Virus record (IMG/VR): IMGVR_UViG_3300007512_000011
Coordinates: 50,968 to 114,967 of that record
Length of the DNA: 64,000 nucleotides
Reading direction: 5' to 3' (one strand)
Origin: a virus
Shown here: positions 1 through 8,330 of the stretch, in pieces
How positions within the stretch are numbered: the stretch's first letter is position 1
How the letters are laid out: the number at the start of each line of letters is the position of its first letter
Notes under the pieces: model-generated
Seen by the model: the letters and a program-made list of their open reading frames with translations, nothing else
Told to the model about the DNA's origin: nothing
Database searches by the model: none
Position numbers and translations under genes: made by a program

Positions 1-1790
1 CCCTTTGTTGTTGAATCCTTGGCACCTATTGAGCCGGAAATAAAGAGATATGTGTCACCTCCACCTGCTGAATTAGCTCCAAGCATGACCTGATCAGAAC
101 CAGCATCTACGAATACAGCATGTGTCTGATTATCTGATTCTACTCTGAAATCGTTTGTGGCATGACCGTCTTCATTGAAAATCACACCAGCTGAACCTAC
201 TGAGATCGCGACATCATTTGTGTTGTGTATCTTAGTGTCAAAATTAGATTCACCGCGATTTACATGGAAAACATTTGCATTCGCATCAACGAATAGTGCC
301 TGTGTCTCTGATGTAGATTCCACCCTAAAGTCGACGTCTACACCGCCGTCATTAATAATAACAGCATCTTGAGTACCGTCTTCCTTGAGGAAGATCATGT
401 CCCGGCCACCTGCGGCAAAGTATACGTTATCATCTGTGAATCTGATGTAAGTGTCAGAATCACCTTCGTGATAAATGTATTGGCTTGCATGGATATTTCC
501 ACTGATAACAGTGTCTCCACCAAATTCTGTAACTCCTTTTGTCGTTGAATCCTTGCCGCCTATAGATCCTGACACAAAGAATGCGGCATCAACACCTGGT
601 GGAGTGCTAGTTGCGCCGCCGCCTGAAAGGATGTATACAGAACCTGTGTTTAGCGCTATGTAAGTGGTTCCACTGTACTGTAGATCAATGCCCGCTGCAC
701 CATCTAATGTGAGAGCTCCTGCTTTTGTTTCAATCTCTGTGGCGACTGAGGATTCGATGACCTTCGATGCTGAGTTCTTGATGGTTCCTGTTAGAGCAAA
801 ATCAGAAATCGATCCTGAAAAATGAACGTTATCCTCGAAAGTCGTACCCGACACAATCTGTGCAACAACATTTGTGTTGATTGCTAGTGTTACTTCATTT
901 CCAGCTCCGCCGTCTGATATTGTTAATCCTGAATCTGCCTTAAGAACTCTTTCATTTGCTAGGGAGCCTGTTGCGGATATCACAACATACGTTGCACCCT
1001 TGTCAGCTCCACCTGATCCTCCACCAGTAGAGTTTATTGTGATCGCACCGCTAGAACCTGTTGACAGTGTAACATTGTCTCCAGCAACAAGATAGGGAGT
1101 ACCGTCTGTTAGCGCTGTAAGTGATCCACTTAGTCCACTGTTAAACTTTGCTGTCCCAGTTGCTATGAATTCAGAAATTGTGCCTGAAAAATGAACACGG
1201 CTATCAAATAGTGTCGACGAAGCAGAGACGTGAAACTTTGGTCCTTTAATTGCTCCTGTGAGAACAAAACTTGAGACATTTCCAGAAATATGCAAATTAC
1301 TGCTAAATTTCACACCAGCTGTGAAATCAGTTCCAGAAACCAGTGAAGGAATGTCGTTATAGTTAATAGCTAGTGTTACATTGCCGCCAGCACCGGCATC
1401 TGTCATTGCTATACCTGATCCGGCTGCAAGAACTCTTTCATTTGTCATCGAAGCGGTTGCTGCCATGACAACGTACTGAGCTTCACGATCAGCATTCCCG
1501 CCGCCTGTTTGAGCACTTATGTGAATGAAACCTGTAGAGCCTGTTGTGATGATGATATTGTCACCACCCTGAATATAGTCTGTTCCATCCTTTAGACTTG
1601 TGAGTGATCCTGTTATTCCGCCCGAAGCTATTAAGACACCCTTTGTGATAAGATCGCTCTTAAATCCTTCACTGTCAAGACCGATCTGGAGCTTGTTTGG
1701 AGAGATTATTCTGTCAATCTTCTCTGTAAGCTTTTTTTGGAGGACTATAAAGTCACTCTTTTCGAGATCTTTTTTCTTTTCAGAAGGCAT
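1..1790 (-). CDS. tail-fibre-like repeat protein (3' end beyond window)
   Basis: The frame is open for 596 codons from the ATG at 1790 to the window edge with no stop, so the C-terminus is missing. After a short charged N-terminus (residues 1-50) the protein is Ser/Thr/Gly-rich beta-repeat sequence. Residues about 57-143 and 218-305 are two copies of one unit, with DGT.Y...GDN near the start and NERVL.A.SG....D.GAG..VTLAIN at the end. From about residue 405 come units with VSGSIG.KDSTTKG and NDFRVESDN..H..FVDAG. Such repeats are common in phage tail-fibre and other virion fibre proteins, so a trimeric fibre subunit is likely; this is inference from composition and repeats, not from a recognised catalytic or receptor domain. 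Residues 443-597 are paralogous to the next gene upstream (1892-3772). A conserved 9-mer lies 47 nt upstream of the start. Confidence 0.75.
   Translation of the reverse strand, partial: MPSEKKKDLEKSDFIVLQKKLTEKIDRIISPNKLQIGLDSEGFKSDLITKGVLIASGGITGSLTSLKDGTDYIQGGDNIIITTGSTGFIHISAQTGGGNADREAQYVVMAATASMTNERVLAAGSGIAMTDAGAGGNVTLAINYNDIPSLVSGTDFTAGVKFSSNLHISGNVSSFVLTGAIKGPKFHVSASSTLFDSRVHFSGTISEFIATGTAKFNSGLSGSLTALTDGTPYLVAGDNVTLSTGSSGAITINSTGGGSGGADKGATYVVISATGSLANERVLKADSGLTISDGGAGNEVTLAINTNVVAQIVSGTTFEDNVHFSGSISDFALTGTIKNSASKVIESSVATEIETKAGALTLDGAAGIDLQYSGTTYIALNTGSVYILSGGGATSTPPGVDAAFFVSGSIGGKDSTTKGVTEFGGDTVISGNIHASQYIYHEGDSDTYIRFTDDNVYFAAGGRDMIFLKEDGTQDAVIINDGGVDVDFRVESTSETQALFVDANANVFHVNRGESNFDTKIHNTNDVAISVGSAGVIFNEDGHATNDFRVESDNQTHAVFVDAGSDQVMLGANSAGGGDTYLFISGSIGAKDSTTK
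876..1139 (-). repeat. fibre repeat unit, copy B
   Basis: Residues about 218-305 of the partial fibre protein, from GSLTALTDGTPY to VTLAIN. It is the second copy of the unit at 1362-1622. Both copies are followed by a short HFSG or HISG strand motif. Confidence 0.7.
1362..1622 (-). repeat. fibre repeat unit, copy A
   Basis: Residues 57-143 of the partial fibre protein. The unit runs from GSLTSLKDGTDY to VTLAIN and matches copy B (876-1139) at most structural positions, with a period of about 161 residues. This is an amino-acid-level repeat with diverged codons, so it is an old internal duplication. Confidence 0.7.
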
Positions 1791-1837
1791 TTAACTTATC
1801 TTAAACTCTGGTATCACGAAGACGGCACACTACCAGC

Positions 1838-1846
1838 AATAAATAT
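1838..1846 (-). promoter_or_regulatory. late-promoter-like 9-mer ATATTTATT
   Basis: On the minus strand this reads ATATTTATT, 47 nt upstream of the ATG at 1790. It sits in the loop of a 6-bp inverted repeat (TACCAG/CTGGTA, 1831-1853). It is a member of the recurring motif family described in the findings, at a greater distance from the start than most. No transcription start is known. Confidence 0.35.
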
Positions 1847-1891
1847 TCTGGTAAGCTGATAAGTCGAATCAGACCTTAAATCATGCTGTAA

Positions 1892-3772
1892 TTAAATGCC
1901 GACATACTTGTCAATAATTGCCCAACCGTTTCCAGCACCGAGACAGATTAAAGTATGGCTAGTTTGATTTTCAATGCTTCCTATATTAGATGCTGCTCCG
2001 TCGATGACTGCACCATTTCTTGCTATTGTCAATGAGTTGCCACCGCCGCTTCCCCCTGAGTCGAGTCTTTTTATGATGTATTTTCTTCCTACAATTGCAT
2101 CTGCTGCTGGTGGTAATGTTAGTGTTACATTGCCTCCATTACAATCTGCAATTGCTACAGTGTGAGTCTCATCAAGTGCATGATTGCTAGCAAAGCTTGA
2201 GACCAGAAAACCAACAGATCCGCTAACCTGGAGTGTTGAACCTGGATTTGGAGCATTGATCCCAACTCTTCCAGATCCTGTGACAACTAAAAGATCAACG
2301 TAGCTATCAGAGCGAAGAGAGAGGAGGTTATCAGTATCTGTGCCAACAATCTGTACAGTCGCTGTTGGACTGTCGGTTCCAAACCCGAATGTTCCTTCAC
2401 TTTCATCAAAATAGAAACCCGTCGTTGTATTGTTACCGTATAGATGAAAGTCTCGATTCGTTGTGTCAAGCTTGTTTTTGCCGGAATGAGCCATCAACGT
2501 CATGAAAGCGTCACTATTCGTGGTAGTGCCCATCATCAGCTTGAGCCCGCCGCCAACCTCGAGATCTATCCGATAGTTACTAGTCGTATCATCAAGACGT
2601 AAAACAGAATCCGCGCCCACTATGTGTAGGATTTCTGCTGGAGAACCTGTTCCAATTCCAAGATTGCCCGATACAACTAGATCTCCGCCAAAGGCTGCGT
2701 GATTAATAGTTCCGCCGATTGCACCAGACACGAACCAGTTCACGTCTGATCCTGGTGTACCTTCCTTAAAGAAGGATACAGTGTCTAAGGTTGGGTCTAT
2801 ATTAAGAACATGAATCTCAGCAGATGTGTCGACTCTCATTCCGTACATAGAGTAAAAAGTTCCACTACTAAATAAATCTCCTCCAAAGACTGATGTTCCT
2901 CTAGCAGTAGTTCCTCGAGACGATATTGAACCTGAGACAAGGAAGTTTGTATCGGTTCCGGAAACTGTGTTGGATGCTATGGAAATCGAATCATTTCCCG
3001 CATCTACAAATAGCATGTGATTATTATTGTCACTTTCTACACGAAAATCATTTGTAGCATGTCCGTCGTCGTTTAAAACTACACCGGCAGAATTTACTGT
3101 AAGTGCTAGATCATTTGTATTGTGAATTTTTGTTTGGAAATTTGACTCACCATGATTAATGTGAAATACTTCATTGCCAGCGTGGAGATATAAAGCTTTT
3201 GTTTCATTAGGCGATTCTACTATAAAATCAACATCGGCGGCATTATCATTAAAAGTAATTTTATCTTGGGAACCATCTTCTACTATCGAAACAAAAGTAA
3301 CGCCGCCAGCAACTAATTCCATTTGATCATTAGCCGGCATTCCAATGTATGTGTCACCATCCCCTCGACGTTTTAGATAATCCCTAAAACTTAAATCACC
3401 ATTAACTGTGAGTGCCTCTACTTGTGTCGGAATTCCACCTGCTGATGTTTCACCGATTGCAACTTTTCCATCACCCCGGACCCTGAACACTGTTGTTATC
3501 CCAGATTCCACATCAAATAAATTTGTTCCAGTTCCACTTCCATCACTGGTTACCTTTAGTCCGTGACCTTGACTATTTTGATCATTGTCAATAACAGCCG
3601 CATATTTGCCTGAAAGACTGGTGTATAAATCTAAAGCCGGGCTAGATTCAGCTCCTGAAACTACCATGCTTCCTGTTACAATTACAGTTCCATTACCACA
3701 ATCAGTACCGCTTACAATAATTCCTTGGTTAAACCGCAGGGTGGTGATACCGAAGTTTCTCTTTGTTGCCAC
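1892..3772 (-). CDS. tail-fibre-like structural protein, 626 aa
   Basis: Starts at GTG 3772 behind GAGG five bases upstream. The protein is beta-rich and repetitive. Residues 138-300 repeat the block seen at the end of the neighbouring fibre gene (DFRVESDNNNHMLFVDAGN, then VSGSI..RGT..GT..FGGDL..SG). Several segments of GI.T.SPAE.L.I type follow at residues 340-520, each resembling the small beta modules of phage fibres. The C-terminal 70 residues (TLPPAADAIVGRKYIIKRLD to the end) resemble a fibre tip. No catalytic motif is visible. It lies directly downstream of the endolysin and is probably a virion fibre or adhesin. The receptor is unknown. Its neighbour at 1-1790 is a diverged paralogue. 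Confidence 0.75.
   Translation of the reverse strand: MATKRNFGITTLRFNQGIIVSGTDCGNGTVIVTGSMVVSGAESSPALDLYTSLSGKYAAVIDNDQNSQGHGLKVTSDGSGTGTNLFDVESGITTVFRVRGDGKVAIGETSAGGIPTQVEALTVNGDLSFRDYLKRRGDGDTYIGMPANDQMELVAGGVTFVSIVEDGSQDKITFNDNAADVDFIVESPNETKALYLHAGNEVFHINHGESNFQTKIHNTNDLALTVNSAGVVLNDDGHATNDFRVESDNNNHMLFVDAGNDSISIASNTVSGTDTNFLVSGSISSRGTTARGTSVFGGDLFSSGTFYSMYGMRVDTSAEIHVLNIDPTLDTVSFFKEGTPGSDVNWFVSGAIGGTINHAAFGGDLVVSGNLGIGTGSPAEILHIVGADSVLRLDDTTSNYRIDLEVGGGLKLMMGTTTNSDAFMTLMAHSGKNKLDTTNRDFHLYGNNTTTGFYFDESEGTFGFGTDSPTATVQIVGTDTDNLLSLRSDSYVDLLVVTGSGRVGINAPNPGSTLQVSGSVGFLVSSFASNHALDETHTVAIADCNGGNVTLTLPPAADAIVGRKYIIKRLDSGGSGGGNSLTIARNGAVIDGAASNIGSIENQTSHTLICLGAGNGWAIIDKYVGI
2873..3361 (-). repeat. 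block paralogous to positions 3-464
   Basis: Residues 138-300 of the 626-aa fibre protein align without large gaps to residues 443-597 of the partial fibre protein. Shared strings include GESNF.TKIHNTND, GHATNDFRVESDN and VDAG. The relation is also visible in the DNA around 3050-3075 and 140-170. It points to duplication of a fibre module between adjacent genes. Confidence 0.7.
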
Positions 3773-3807
3773 AAAAACCTCACAGCGCTATGACACATGC
3801 GCAATAT

Positions 3808-3816
3808 ATTAAATAT
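3808..3816 (-). promoter_or_regulatory. late-promoter-like 9-mer ATATTTAAT
   Basis: The minus strand reads ATATTTAAT, 35 nt upstream of the GTG start at 3772, in the 74-base gap after the endolysin gene. It belongs to the recurring motif family. The gap separates the replication/lysis operon from the fibre genes, which is where a new transcription start would be expected. Confidence 0.4.
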
Positions 3817-3846
3817 CACAGAGGTTATTAATTGGGCCGGCTATTA

Positions 3847-4791
3847 TTATTCAGTGTCCATACAGTATATCGGCTCATTCTTAACAGCATTAAGAAGATT
3901 CGGTAAATCTAAGCCGGCACAATCTTTTTTTGACTTAGTGAAATTATAATGATTACAGAATCCATGAAACTTTCCCCTCTCGCAGTCTTTGTGAACACCT
4001 GTTTCAATATGCCCGTTTGAATTTTTAGGATACTCTAGAGGAATTCCGTGGCCAATGTGGATAGCCTTCCATAGGGCCTTTAACGCTTCAAGTTGCACTG
4101 GGTAAAAATCCAAAAAGGGATCTAATTTCTTTCCGTGAACCCAGGCATTCTCCTGTATCGGCCTCTCCCCGAAGCCATGGTTGACATACCAATCTTGATA
4201 CTTGAGATAGTACGCATTTGATATCTCAACTCCAATCCCTTTTGTGTTTCCTCCTTCAAATCGAGGTATGCCAGCATGCCATGCTTTATGCTGGGTATCT
4301 AGCATCTGAAAGATTGTTCCATCATTATCGATAAGAAAATGAACTGATACCTTGCGGTTATTTAAAACTCTCGCACAAGACTCTGCGCTGAGACATACGT
4401 CCCAGTGGTTTACAAAGAATGTCGGTTTTCGATCGGGTTTCCCAGAATAATCAGTGTAGCAACCTTTTTTCGATTTAAACCCACTGGGCTCATCCCAAAG
4501 AATGACATTATTCCACTCGATCGGAATAAATGATCCGTTGTGGACAATGTGTTTGTCACCAGAAGTAGATACATGTCTTCTTGACTTGTAAGATGAAATA
4601 TTTGCCTCTCTCTCTGTCCAAATCCTTCTGTACGTCGCAGGACCCACTAAGCCATCTGCTGTTAAACCATTTTTTTTCTGCCACTTCTGAACTGCTTTTA
4701 CCAGGTTGACATCAAATTCATCACAGCCGAACCACGCGGGATTCCACCCAAGACTGGCTGCGCTTGAACTATTGTAAAAATCCTTATCCAT
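3847..4791 (-). CDS. endolysin: peptidoglycan-binding domain plus N-acetylmuramoyl-L-alanine amidase
   Basis: 314 aa. Residues about 8-58 form a PG_binding_1-like domain (WNPAWFGCDEFDVNLVKAVQ, then NGLTADGLVGPATYRRIW). Residues about 120-295 form an amidase_2 domain, a zinc amidase that cleaves the lactam-alanine bond of peptidoglycan. Probable zinc ligands are H129 (VNHWD), H281 (CNHYN) and C291 (KKDCAG); H151 and H172 (WHAGI) also lie in conserved segments. No signal peptide or membrane helix is seen, so export would need a holin, none of which I recognise nearby. The gene overlaps the upstream thioesterase gene by 8 bp and is the last gene of the operon that begins at recA. An unusual feature is the long segment between zinc ligands (residues 195-265), larger than in small phage amidases. 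Confidence 0.9.
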   Translation of the reverse strand: MDKDFYNSSSAASLGWNPAWFGCDEFDVNLVKAVQKWQKKNGLTADGLVGPATYRRIWTEREANISSYKSRRHVSTSGDKHIVHNGSFIPIEWNNVILWDEPSGFKSKKGCYTDYSGKPDRKPTFFVNHWDVCLSAESCARVLNNRKVSVHFLIDNDGTIFQMLDTQHKAWHAGIPRFEGGNTKGIGVEISNAYYLKYQDWYVNHGFGERPIQENAWVHGKKLDPFLDFYPVQLEALKALWKAIHIGHGIPLEYPKNSNGHIETGVHKDCERGKFHGFCNHYNFTKSKKDCAGLDLPNLLNAVKNEPIYCMDTE

Positions 4792-5218
4792 CTTTATCTG
4801 ATCCTGTATCCTTGAGAGATGCTAGGGATGACCTGTCTTTATATTTTTTCTTAACTTTGTCACTTATAGGAATGGCTTCTCCGTCGCCGTCGACCCTAAG
4901 GTAGGTTATCTCTGTTTCACAAACTGCTTTTTGTGTGCCATTGTATGGGCTGTGCCTGCGAGCTTCAAGTCTAATAATAATAGATGTGTTTCCAACACTT
5001 AAAACCTTACCATATATCTTGATAAGATGACCGGGTCTAACTGGTTTTTTAAAAATGCATTCTGCCATCTTTAGTGTCACCATTCTAGGTGTGTCACAGC
5101 ACTGGCCTGCATATGCTCCACCTGCTTCATCGAGCCATGAAAGCATCACGCCTCCAAATAAATTACCGTGGACACCAATATTTTGCCCCTTGCATATGTG
5201 AGTTGAAATAAGCTCCAT
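4784..5218 (-). CDS. acyl-CoA thioesterase, hotdog fold (YciA/BACH-like)
   Basis: 144 aa, a complete single hotdog domain of the usual length for the family. The N-terminal helix region reads HGNLFGGVMLSWLDEAGG (residues 17-34), matching the N..G..FGG......D pattern of cytosolic acyl-CoA thioesterases; D30 is the expected catalytic acid. The strands that follow (FKKPVRPGHLIKIYGKVLSV) also fit. The family hydrolyses acyl-CoA to free acid and CoA as a hexamer of hotdog domains. The gene is translationally coupled to the endolysin (8-bp overlap) and lies 8 bp after the ClpP-like gene. A membrane or lipid role during infection or lysis is possible but is inference only. Family assignment is firm; substrate is unknown. 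Confidence 0.85.
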   Translation of the reverse strand: MELISTHICKGQNIGVHGNLFGGVMLSWLDEAGGAYAGQCCDTPRMVTLKMAECIFKKPVRPGHLIKIYGKVLSVGNTSIIIRLEARRHSPYNGTQKAVCETEITYLRVDGDGEAIPISDKVKKKYKDRSSLASLKDTGSDKDG

Positions 5219-5226
5219 TTAAGTAC

Positions 5227-5829
5227 TTATTCAAAGTCTATATCAACAGAAATCTTAATATTGAACTTTGGTACTCTCAGCTGATTTGCAAGACCGTGCT
5301 TTTTAGTCTCGTCGGGATCTAAAAACCAGTCAGCATGTCCTTTTTTATGCACGATTTTCAGAAAATAATCATCTCTCTTGCCACAGTTTCTTGCCATCAT
5401 TGTGTAAACAATGTTGTTTAATCTCTCTGTTTCCTCAGCAGATGCCTTGAGCTCTTCGACCTTTCCCCTTTCCATTGATGATACGTCATGTATCATCACA
5501 GTGGCATTCGGATCCATAAATCTCATTCCATCTGTACCGAAGGAAAACAAGATAGCACCACAAGACATCGCCTTGCCCTCTACAATAGTTGCTATTGGTA
5601 ATTCTGAATGCTTTACTGCGCTAATCATTGACATCAAGCTATAGACTTGACCGCCGTATGAATCAATTACGACTGGAATGACTTTTTGACCAGTGTTGTG
5701 AGCCTGTGCAATCTCCTGGCTAAATGTCTTTGCAGCATCTTCATCGAACTTATTGACTCGAATTATAACAGGATTTTTTCTTAGCTCAACTTCTTTTATT
5801 TCTGGTGATATTTCTGTTGTCCACTTCAC
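5227..5829 (-). CDS. ClpP-like serine protease
   Basis: 200 aa, GTG start at 5829 with GAG about seven bases upstream. ClpP/crotonase-fold landmarks are present: VIDSYGGQVYSLMSMISAV (residues 54-72), the nucleophile in EGKAMSCGAILFSFG (S89), and the histidine in ATVMIHDVS (H114). The later ADWFLDPDETKKHGLAN segment matches the ClpP region before the last helix, but the canonical catalytic Asp position is occupied by Lys (about 163); D167 or D171 might substitute. The family forms barrel-shaped peptidases that normally act with an unfoldase. It is not beside the capsid genes, and a separate gp21-like prohead protease exists at 44436-45050, so a role in head maturation is unlikely. It sits between the ribonucleotide reductase and thioesterase genes. 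Confidence 0.8.
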   Translation of the reverse strand: MKWTTEISPEIKEVELRKNPVIIRVNKFDEDAAKTFSQEIAQAHNTGQKVIPVVIDSYGGQVYSLMSMISAVKHSELPIATIVEGKAMSCGAILFSFGTDGMRFMDPNATVMIHDVSSMERGKVEELKASAEETERLNNIVYTMMARNCGKRDDYFLKIVHKKGHADWFLDPDETKKHGLANQLRVPKFNIKISVDIDFE

Positions 5830-5841
5830 ACTTTTCTCACT

Positions 5842-8307
5842 TTAACCGCACTTAGAAGAACCGCACGATTTACATGTAACACATCCTTCCTGGTAAATAA
5901 GCGAACGTTCAGCATGACAGGTATCACAAACCTTATCCTCATGTGCTCTCTCACCATTCTTAATGTAACTTTTCAACACCCTTGCTACAACCCGAGAAAA
6001 AGAAAATAAATCAGCGTCCTTATCCTTTTGTAGCTGTTCAACAATGTAGTGAATTGGCGCACCGTGGCGTAATGCCAGTGAAATTGTTCTAGTAAACCCA
6101 GCATGATTGGGATTGTCAAAGACAGAAACAACATCTTTAATCACAAACTCATCACCATTTTTTCCAATTCTTAAATCGTATATAGAATTTTTTGTCTTTC
6201 TTGGGTGCTTAACAATAATTCCAAAAGAGTGTTTCTTTGGTATTTCAATGTACTTTTGGAGACCACCAATTACCTCATAAGGTCTTCCGCCGAGCAAGCC
6301 CACAAGGATTGTCCAGGCTTCACCCTTAATTGTGGCATGATGAATATTACAAGGTAGCTCACTGGGCCTGACGGGTGCATCGTGTGTTTTAAATCTAGTT
6401 TTCTTCTTTCGACTTCCTGAGACTAGCACACCAGATCTGCACCCATCTCGATAAACAGTCACACCTTTGCATCCGGATCTCCACCCCGTTATATAGATCT
6501 CCTTAACCGTCTCAACATCAGTATCAGTAGGAATATTTGTGGTATTTGAAATTGCATGACATACCCACTTCTGGGCAGCTGCTTGCATTCTTACCTTATT
6601 GATCCAGTTAATTTCATTGGCAGTAGATTTATGATACGGAGACTTAGATGGATCATCCTCATTTCCTGTGATATTCATCCACTGTTTGTACCCGTGGTGA
6701 TACACATTATACTCCTGCCACTTGTCTCCGACATCATCGATAAAATCTACACTAGCATTGACATCCTGACCAGTTATTTTCTTTCTACGTGTGTAGCTAA
6801 GAAGATATGCAGGTTCAATTCCGCTTGTTGTCTGCGTAAGGGTTGACACAGATCCTGCAGGAGCTGTGGTTGTCAATGCGATATTTCTACGTCCGTGTCG
6901 CTTACACATTTCATAAACGTCAGGTGCTGCCTTCCACACTCTGCGCAAAAACTCATGATCCTCTTCTCGTGAATGGTCATGAACTGGAAATGAACCCCTC
7001 TCTTCTGCAAGATGACATGAAGATCTATATGCATTAATGCACAGCGTCTTATAAATTTTTTCAACAATCTTAATAGACTTATCAGACCCATACTCAACTC
7101 CCAAAGAAGCGAGTGTATCTCCTACAGCAGTTACTCCTAATCCCGTGCGACGACCTTTGAGTGCCATATCCTTAATCTTTACCCAGAGATTTTTCTCAAT
7201 TGCCTTGACCTCGTCGGTCTCCGGATCTGCATCAATCTTAGCCAAAATTTTATCGACCTGCTCAATTTCAAGATCAATCATATCATCCATGAGCCTTTGT
7301 GCTTTTTGAGTTACCTCAGACATACCCTCAAAATCAAATTTTGAATCTGAGCCATATGGATTTAAAACAAACGAAGATAGATTTATTAGCATTAATCTAC
7401 ATGAATCATATGGGCTCAAAATTATTTCACCGCAAGGGTTGGTTGAAGTTGACCCAAATCCAATATCTGCATAGGCATCAGAGGGTGTGAGATTGATTGC
7501 ATTATCCCAAAAGAGCAATCCAGGCTCTGCAGAAGCATGTGCTGACGAAACTATCTCATGCCAGATCTCTCTTGCATCATCCATTACAGTTATTTGTGGA
7601 GAATCTTCATCTACTGGAAAGCGTAACTCAACATCACTTCCCTTTTCCACTGCCTTCATAAATTCATCAGACAGTCTTATCGAAATATTGGCGCCTGTAA
7701 CACGATCAAGTTTTCGCTTAATCTTAATAAAATCTCGAATTTGTGGATGATGGACAGATATTGTCAGCATTAATGCACCGCGTCTTCCACCTTGCGCGAC
7801 TTCTCGACATGAATTAGAATATCTGTCCATAAATACTTCAATTCCATCAGTTGTCTTTGCTGCATTACCAGTCCCAAGACCCTTGGGCCGAATTGTGCTA
7901 AGATCAAAGCCCACGCCGCCGCGGCGCTTTGCAATCTGAACCAGCTCCTGATCTGTCTTTAGTATTCCGCCGTAAGAATCACGTGGCGACTCTATGACAA
8001 AGCAATTGGATAATGATTGAATAAAGTGATCATTTCCAATGCCTGACATCGGACTTCCCTGTGGAACAATATATGTGAAATTCTTGAAGAGGCTGTAGAT
8101 TTCTTCTTCTGTCATTGGGTTGGGATACTTTTTCTCAATTCTGGCAAATTCTGAAGCTAAGCGTCGGTGCATATCATCAGGTGTGACTTCGAGATAATCT
8201 CCCTCCTTGTCACAGAGAGCATACTTTGTCGCAAAAACATTTGCTGCAAGATTATCATCACCAAAATATTCCAAACTTCTTCTGATAACTTCATCAAACT
8301 CTGCCAC
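5842..8307 (-). CDS. nrdJ: adenosylcobalamin-dependent (class II) ribonucleotide reductase
   Basis: 821 aa, GTG start at 8307 with GGAG five bases upstream. Reduces ribonucleotides to deoxyribonucleotides. The catalytic ten-stranded barrel is complete: redox cysteine C102 (LSNCFVIES), the active-site triad N290/C292/E294 in TNPCGEI, and partner C303. Residues about 645-785 form a TSCPD domain, typical of B12-dependent reductases. The C-terminus carries CxxC pairs (CDTC, CVTCKSC, SSKCG) suitable for re-reduction of the active site. No radical-generating small subunit or activase is nearby, which agrees with class II chemistry needing cobalamin but no oxygen. The gene is 23 bp after the helicase gene in the recA operon. 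Family certain; cofactor class is assigned from the TSCPD domain and lack of partners. Confidence 0.92.
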   Translation of the reverse strand: MAEFDEVIRRSLEYFGDDNLAANVFATKYALCDKEGDYLEVTPDDMHRRLASEFARIEKKYPNPMTEEEIYSLFKNFTYIVPQGSPMSGIGNDHFIQSLSNCFVIESPRDSYGGILKTDQELVQIAKRRGGVGFDLSTIRPKGLGTGNAAKTTDGIEVFMDRYSNSCREVAQGGRRGALMLTISVHHPQIRDFIKIKRKLDRVTGANISIRLSDEFMKAVEKGSDVELRFPVDEDSPQITVMDDAREIWHEIVSSAHASAEPGLLFWDNAINLTPSDAYADIGFGSTSTNPCGEIILSPYDSCRLMLINLSSFVLNPYGSDSKFDFEGMSEVTQKAQRLMDDMIDLEIEQVDKILAKIDADPETDEVKAIEKNLWVKIKDMALKGRRTGLGVTAVGDTLASLGVEYGSDKSIKIVEKIYKTLCINAYRSSCHLAEERGSFPVHDHSREEDHEFLRRVWKAAPDVYEMCKRHGRRNIALTTTAPAGSVSTLTQTTSGIEPAYLLSYTRRKKITGQDVNASVDFIDDVGDKWQEYNVYHHGYKQWMNITGNEDDPSKSPYHKSTANEINWINKVRMQAAAQKWVCHAISNTTNIPTDTDVETVKEIYITGWRSGCKGVTVYRDGCRSGVLVSGSRKKKTRFKTHDAPVRPSELPCNIHHATIKGEAWTILVGLLGGRPYEVIGGLQKYIEIPKKHSFGIIVKHPRKTKNSIYDLRIGKNGDEFVIKDVVSVFDNPNHAGFTRTISLALRHGAPIHYIVEQLQKDKDADLFSFSRVVARVLKSYIKNGERAHEDKVCDTCHAERSLIYQEGCVTCKSCGSSKCG

Positions 8308-8330
8308 AATTTCTCCAATTAAAACGGCCT

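Noticed and set aside
5842-8307. Intein or intron in the reductase gene
   Set aside because: Phage reductase genes often carry them, but the catalytic motifs are spaced as in uninterrupted enzymes and no endonuclease or splicing motif is present.
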